From the NCBI GenBank assembly GCA_022705365.1, contig JAKJEP010000169.1, positions 1 through 7,377 on the forward strand: 7,377 bases of DNA, read 5' to 3'. The number at the start of each line of letters is the position of its first letter. The stretch's first letter is position 1. Positions 4,601-7,377 of the stretch are shown one piece after another. Below the pieces are notes generated by a model that had not been told where the DNA came from, did no database searches, and was given only the letters and a program-made list of their open reading frames with translations. The stretch comes from Planctomycetota bacterium. GTDB taxonomy: Bacteria > Planctomycetota > Phycisphaerae > Sedimentisphaerales > SM23-30. A program made the translations under genes and the position numbers.

Positions 4601-7377
4601 CGTGGGCCGATAATACCAAACCGCAGGCCTGGGCCGCCAGCCGCGAAGGCAGTTGGAATTCGTGGAAAACCTATTCCTACAGCGGTACCGCCTCCCAGGG
4701 ATTCGGCCCGACGCAATGGAACGAATATATTCTCGGCCTGCTCAACAGCGGGGAGGTTCTGCTGGACGATATCAGCGTCATCGAAGACCCCCAGGGCACG
4801 GCTATTGAGGTAATTCAGAACGGCAGCTTCGAAGCGGATACCATCGGCAGCAGCCCCGCCAAGTGGCGCATCATCGGCAACCATCAGGGGCAGGTGGTGG
4901 CCGATCCCGATAATCCGTCCAATAAAGTTTTGCACTTCACCGCCACCGGCGATACCGACTTCCGTCATAATCATGCCGAGACCACCTTTGCCGGCAACCG
5001 TCCCATCGTGGACGGCCGCCAGTACCAGATTTCCTTCAAGGCCAAATGGCTGGGGGGCATCAACCTGCTGAACTCACGCATCTATTTCATCCGCCTGGCC
5101 AACACCATAGAACTGGAGGTGCCGGCGTATAACGGCACCCCCGGCCAGCAGAACTCCCGCTACGAAGCCAACATAGGCCCGACTTTCCGTCAACTGGGCC
5201 ACAGCCCCGTCGTCCCGGAAATATACGAACCGGTTACCATTTCCGTAACAGCGGAAGATCCCGACGGTATCCATTACTGCCGGCTCTGGTGGCGGCTCGA
5301 CGGGGGAGGCTGGGACAGCCAAACCATGAACCACCAGGGCGACGGTTTATACTCCGCCCTGATCCCCGCCCAGACCGCGGGGGCGGTTGTCCAATTCTAT
5401 GTGGAAGCCCAGGACAGCCTGGGAGCCGTCAGTTGCTATCCCGCGGAAGGTCCCGATTCGCGGGCGTTGTATCAGGTTCAGGATGGACAGGCATATGAGG
5501 GCGGTCTCCAGAATTTCCGCGTCATTCTGCTGGCCGAGGATAACCAAACGCTTTTCACCGGTACCAACCTGATGAGCAACCAGCATTTGGGCTGTACGGT
5601 GATATATAATGAAAACGAGGTATATTACCATACGGGCGTCCGGCTCAAGGGCAGCCCCGCCGGCCGGGCCCGCGACGGGGACGCCTACCAGAGTTATAAC
5701 ATTCATTTCCCGGCGGACCATCTCTTCCGGGGAGTCCATGCTTCCGTCGGTGTGGATCGTTCCGGACGATATCCCGTCGTCAGAGGCCAGGATGAAATCT
5801 ACATCAAACATATGTTCAATCACGCCGGCATCCCCAGTATGTACGATGATCTGGTTTACCTGATTGTACCGAAAACCAGCCATATCGGCTCCGCCCTGCT
5901 GATGATGGCCCGCTACGAAGATGTGTTCCTGGACTCCTGGTGGGAAAACGGCTCCGACGGTACGGTCTTCAACCTGGATTACACCTATCATCCGATCACC
6001 ACCGTGGATGGAAATCCGGAAAGCCTCAAACCGCCCATGCCCGACGGCGAAATCGCCACCGACTTTGTCTATTTCGGCCAGGATAAGGAGACCTACCGCT
6101 GGCCCCTGCAGATCAAAAGCAATTACCGCAAGGATGACTTCAGCGGCCTCATCCGTTTCTGCCAAACCCTCTCGCTGCCCTCCGCCCAGTTGCAGCAGCA
6201 GATTGAAAACGTCATGGATGTGGACGAAGTCGCCCGGTGCATGGCATTGGGAAGCCTGTGCGGAATCGCCGATTCCTATTTTAACGATACCGTTCACAAC
6301 CTGCGCGTCTTCGTGCGGCCGGATCAGAAAGTAGTGGCTTTGCCCTGGGATATGGACTTTGTATTTTACCACCCCGCGACCAGTCCCGTACTGCCCGCCG
6401 GCAGAAAGCTTCACCAAGTCTTCCAATTGCCCTGCTACCAGCGTTTGTACTACGGCCACCTGCAAGACCTGGTCAACACCACCTTCAACACCGGCTACAT
6501 GACCTACTGGATGGCCCATTACAGCAGCCTGCTGCCCGGTCAAAATTTTACCACGCAACTACCCTATATTCAGGCCCGCGGCGACTATGCCCTGACGCAA
6601 CTGCCATCCCAGGTCCCCTTTGCCATTACCACCAACAGCGGCAGTAATTTCTCCGTGGATACCACCGGCGTTACCCTTGCGGGAACCGGCTGGATCAACG
6701 TCCGCTCCCTCCGCTGGGCCGAGCAGAATCAGCCGCTTACCGTCACCTGGACCTCCGACAGCGCCTGGGAGGTAAATATCCCACTCGAACCCGGCGCCAA
6801 CCTGATTACCCTCCAGGCCTTCGACTTTCAGGGCAATCCCCTTACCTCAGACTCGATCACCGTCACCAGCACCGTTGCCCAGCGGCCGCTGCGGCAGTAT
6901 CTGCGGGTCACGGAACTGATGTACGCCCCCCTGGGCGAGAGCGATTACGAATTCATCGAATTCTGCAACACCGGCCCGGAAACCCTGGACCTGACCAATC
7001 TCTACTTCAGCAGCGGCATCACCTTCGCCTTTGCCGGCAGCGGTATCACCAGCCTGGCCCCTGGCCAGTATCTGGTACTGGCCAAAAATCCCGCCGCCTT
7101 TGCCGCCCGCTACAATACCGGCGGCCTGAACCTCGTCGGCCCCTACGACGGCAAGTTCGCCAACGAGGGTGAAACGGTCCGTCTGAAAGGCCAGTACGAT
7201 GCCCTCGTGCTCGAATTCGAATATCGGGACAGCCGCGGCTGGCCGCCCGCCGCCGATGGTCCCGGCCATTCCCTCGTGCCGCTGGCTTCCGCCATCCCCC
7301 AGCAGGACCTCGGCTCCCTCTATTACGGCGGCAACTGGCGGGCCTCCACCTATCGCAACGGATCACCCGGCCAGGCG
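1675..7377 (+). CDS. Giant secreted multidomain LTD / CotH kinase-like protein (3' partial)
   Basis: One frame of 1901 codons without a stop runs off the window. Residues 1-27 form a signal peptide: basic MYQKNRK, a Leu/Phe core, and ALA before a likely cut after residue 27. Domains in order, approximate: LTD1 28-183 (NEIMYHP, then EWIEFHN); module A1 192-345; discoidin-like 366-520; LTD2 538-655; LTD3, its first strand at 662-678 and its body at 850-985 (EEWIELYNRS, NLAGWKI), split by module A2 (686-833); CBM4/9-like jelly-roll region 1004-1160 (LLDDISV, NGSFE); Ig/FN3-like 1163-1270; CotH kinase-like 1280-1645 (GVRLKGS, LPWDMDF); Ig-like 1647-1738; LTD4 from 1743. LTDs in bacteria are typical of secreted or surface proteins, and CotH domains are atypical protein kinases known from Bacillus spore coats and other secreted proteins. 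I infer an extracellular or surface protein with binding modules around a possible kinase fold. The substrate and the C-terminal anchor (dockerin, PEP-CTERM or sorting tail) are not visible. The gene appears to have its own promoter. Confidence 0.9.
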   Translation, partial: MYQKNRKLLLFLCFFSFLPAFAPSALADSVVVFNEIMYHPAANEDLLEWIEFHNQMAVHVDMSRWSVRGGVNFVFPEGTIIPGGGYLVLAVSPADLQAQSGFAGACGPWQSGDRLSNSGEELILRNNAGRIMDQITYGDSGSWPVASDGSGVSLAKKNPDSASEPAENWTSSPQVGGTPGEENFPTEALLGDPLTLLSIDALWRYNQTGSNLGTTWYQTTHPVNGTTWFQGQGLFGLAASALPEPIRTPLTVSSSKITYYFETEFDFTGDPGAVQLNLNHIIDDGAVVYLNGTEVYRRYLPGGTIAYNTYASQTVPDADYSGEIPISPAALIQGTNVLSIEVHQVERFNVTEPTLIEVGGDDGSGGVPDNLSLQNGAVAFAKDCLPGFPIHQIDHLNDGSYGNSNSWIANSSNSFAGIDLNGSFSIDRIAWGRANDSSFADRCLGTYVLQYTTVTHPDETTPDPDWTTFHTVTYNYYTPFPYLRHLYQFPPLENVTGIRIVVSDSSTCIDEIEIYEADAEDIVFGAELNCRETIDPYGPVRINEVATAGAASFWVEFINNSEASIDLEGYVLRCAGETNASYIFPSQPLAAGQRLAVDESTLGFHPADEDKLFLYPPGQMSVTDAAVVKNSLRARFPEATGNWQYPDSATPGAANSFAFHDEIVINEIMYHPRPLPPEPAVPGTYDTTTLIAIDNGTAWRYNQSGIDLGSGWSSVAHPSWLEGKALLARETAVLPEPIRTTLTTSSSRIVYYFETEFEFTGDPATTELQLRHIIDDGAVFYLNGVEVLRYNLSEGATFASPAVDNAVYSEYETIAADSLVVGTNRLSVEVRQQSTTSSDVVFGVELLAAIQITPPIPALPYRESDEEWIELYNRSDHAVNLAGWKIRDGIEFDFPPSTVLAANSYLVITRNAADLQTKFPGIDILGDYSGQLANGGENIQLIDENGNMADEVRYYDGSPWPDYADGYSASLELRNPWADNTKPQAWAASREGSWNSWKTYSYSGTASQGFGPTQWNEYILGLLNSGEVLLDDISVIEDPQGTAIEVIQNGSFEADTIGSSPAKWRIIGNHQGQVVADPDNPSNKVLHFTATGDTDFRHNHAETTFAGNRPIVDGRQYQISFKAKWLGGINLLNSRIYFIRLANTIELEVPAYNGTPGQQNSRYEANIGPTFRQLGHSPVVPEIYEPVTISVTAEDPDGIHYCRLWWRLDGGGWDSQTMNHQGDGLYSALIPAQTAGAVVQFYVEAQDSLGAVSCYPAEGPDSRALYQVQDGQAYEGGLQNFRVILLAEDNQTLFTGTNLMSNQHLGCTVIYNENEVYYHTGVRLKGSPAGRARDGDAYQSYNIHFPADHLFRGVHASVGVDRSGRYPVVRGQDEIYIKHMFNHAGIPSMYDDLVYLIVPKTSHIGSALLMMARYEDVFLDSWWENGSDGTVFNLDYTYHPITTVDGNPESLKPPMPDGEIATDFVYFGQDKETYRWPLQIKSNYRKDDFSGLIRFCQTLSLPSAQLQQQIENVMDVDEVARCMALGSLCGIADSYFNDTVHNLRVFVRPDQKVVALPWDMDFVFYHPATSPVLPAGRKLHQVFQLPCYQRLYYGHLQDLVNTTFNTGYMTYWMAHYSSLLPGQNFTTQLPYIQARGDYALTQLPSQVPFAITTNSGSNFSVDTTGVTLAGTGWINVRSLRWAEQNQPLTVTWTSDSAWEVNIPLEPGANLITLQAFDFQGNPLTSDSITVTSTVAQRPLRQYLRVTELMYAPLGESDYEFIEFCNTGPETLDLTNLYFSSGITFAFAGSGITSLAPGQYLVLAKNPAAFAARYNTGGLNLVGPYDGKFANEGETVRLKGQYDALVLEFEYRDSRGWPPAADGPGHSLVPLASAIPQQDLGSLYYGGNWRASTYRNGSPGQA
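2248..2709 (+). repeat. Module A, copy 1 (protein-level repeat within the large gene)
   Basis: Residues 192-345 form a beta-rich, probably galactose-binding-like sandwich module. It opens with ID-x-WRYNQTG and contains LPEPIRT, YYFETEFDFTGD and HIIDDGAVVYLNG, and closes with GTNVLSIEV. Over the core (residues 242-295) it is identical to copy 2 (734-787) at 41 of 54 positions without gaps. At the DNA level the copies share an exact 21-base match (2397-2417 and 3873-3893) encoding LPEPIRT. The fold is inferred from pattern; the ligand is unknown. Confidence 0.7.
3730..4173 (+). repeat. Module A, copy 2, nested inside LTD3
   Basis: Residues 686-833 repeat module A (WRYNQSG, LPEPIRT, YYFETEFEFTGD, HIIDDGAVFYLNG, GTNRLSVEV). 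Unlike copy 1, which follows a complete LTD, this copy lies between the first strand of an LTD (VINEIMYHP at 664-672) and the rest of that domain (EEWIELYNRS from about 866). That suggests a domain insertion into a surface loop. Confidence 0.65.
5512..6609 (+). other. CotH kinase-like domain region of the large protein
   Basis: Residues about 1280-1645. Recognisable elements are GVRLKGS (1321-1327), SYNIHF (1340-1345), VGVDRSGR (1358-1365), a GxxD segment with D1533 (GIADSYF) leading to HN (1541-1542), and LPWDMDF (1556-1562). The last corresponds to the family's conserved PWDxD segment, whose acidic residues bind metal. Candidate catalytic-loop aspartates are D1533, or less likely D1538; candidate metal ligands are N1542, D1559 and D1561. 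The KKSYRLKF-type segment usual in the family reads YQSYNIHF here, without the lysines, so activity is uncertain. Confidence 0.75.

Noticed and set aside
5347..6558. Antisense open frame of 403 codons
   Set aside because: It lies wholly opposite the CotH-like domain, whose sense translation carries clear family motifs. The antisense product is Gly/Val-rich without recognisable motifs, as expected from C-ending sense codons.

Overview
The window holds the end of one damaged helical-repeat gene, a 440-base intergenic region with an inverted-repeat element, and the first 1901 codons of a very large secreted protein that runs off the right edge. Everything convincing reads on the + strand. The GC-rich coding sequence, the AT-rich start of the large gene, and above all the combination of several lamin-tail domains (LTD), carbohydrate-binding-like modules and a CotH kinase-like domain in one secreted protein suggest Planctomycetota, perhaps a Phycisphaerae- or Pirellulales-like lineage. 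Related architectures also occur in Verrucomicrobiota and Lentisphaerota. The assignment rests on architecture remembered from those groups, not on a search.

Region 1 (1-1234): the 3' part of a gene for an alpha-helical, TPR-like protein. Convincing coding sequence runs in one frame from the left edge to about base 280, then continues in the -1 frame from two C-runs to a TAA at 1232-1234. This looks like one gene with a one-base frameshift, either a true lesion or a homopolymer sequencing error.

Region 2 (1235-1674): noncoding. A 257-base segment (1243-1499) is bounded by perfect 21-base inverted repeats and contains a long imperfect hairpin, like a non-autonomous transposon (MITE) or a structured RNA. 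A degenerate direct copy of the left end sits just outside the right end (1503-1538). Then come a good sigma70-like promoter candidate (1558-1586), two 8-base palindromes, and an AT-rich leader. The only strong Shine-Dalgarno-like sequence lies 61 bases before the start codon.

Region 3 (1675-7377, open at the 3' end): one continuous frame. Order of modules: signal peptide; LTD1; beta-sandwich-like module A1; discoidin-like module; LTD2; LTD3, which appears split by a second copy of module A (A2); a CBM4/9-like jelly-roll region; an Ig/FN3-like domain; a CotH kinase-like domain; another Ig-like domain; LTD4. The protein is probably exported and acts at the cell surface or outside the cell, with adhesion or glycan-binding modules around a possible protein-kinase fold. 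Its substrate cannot be read from the sequence. The two genes share a strand but are separated by the element and an apparent promoter, so there is no evidence of an operon. No defence system, CRISPR array, tRNA or rRNA was seen.
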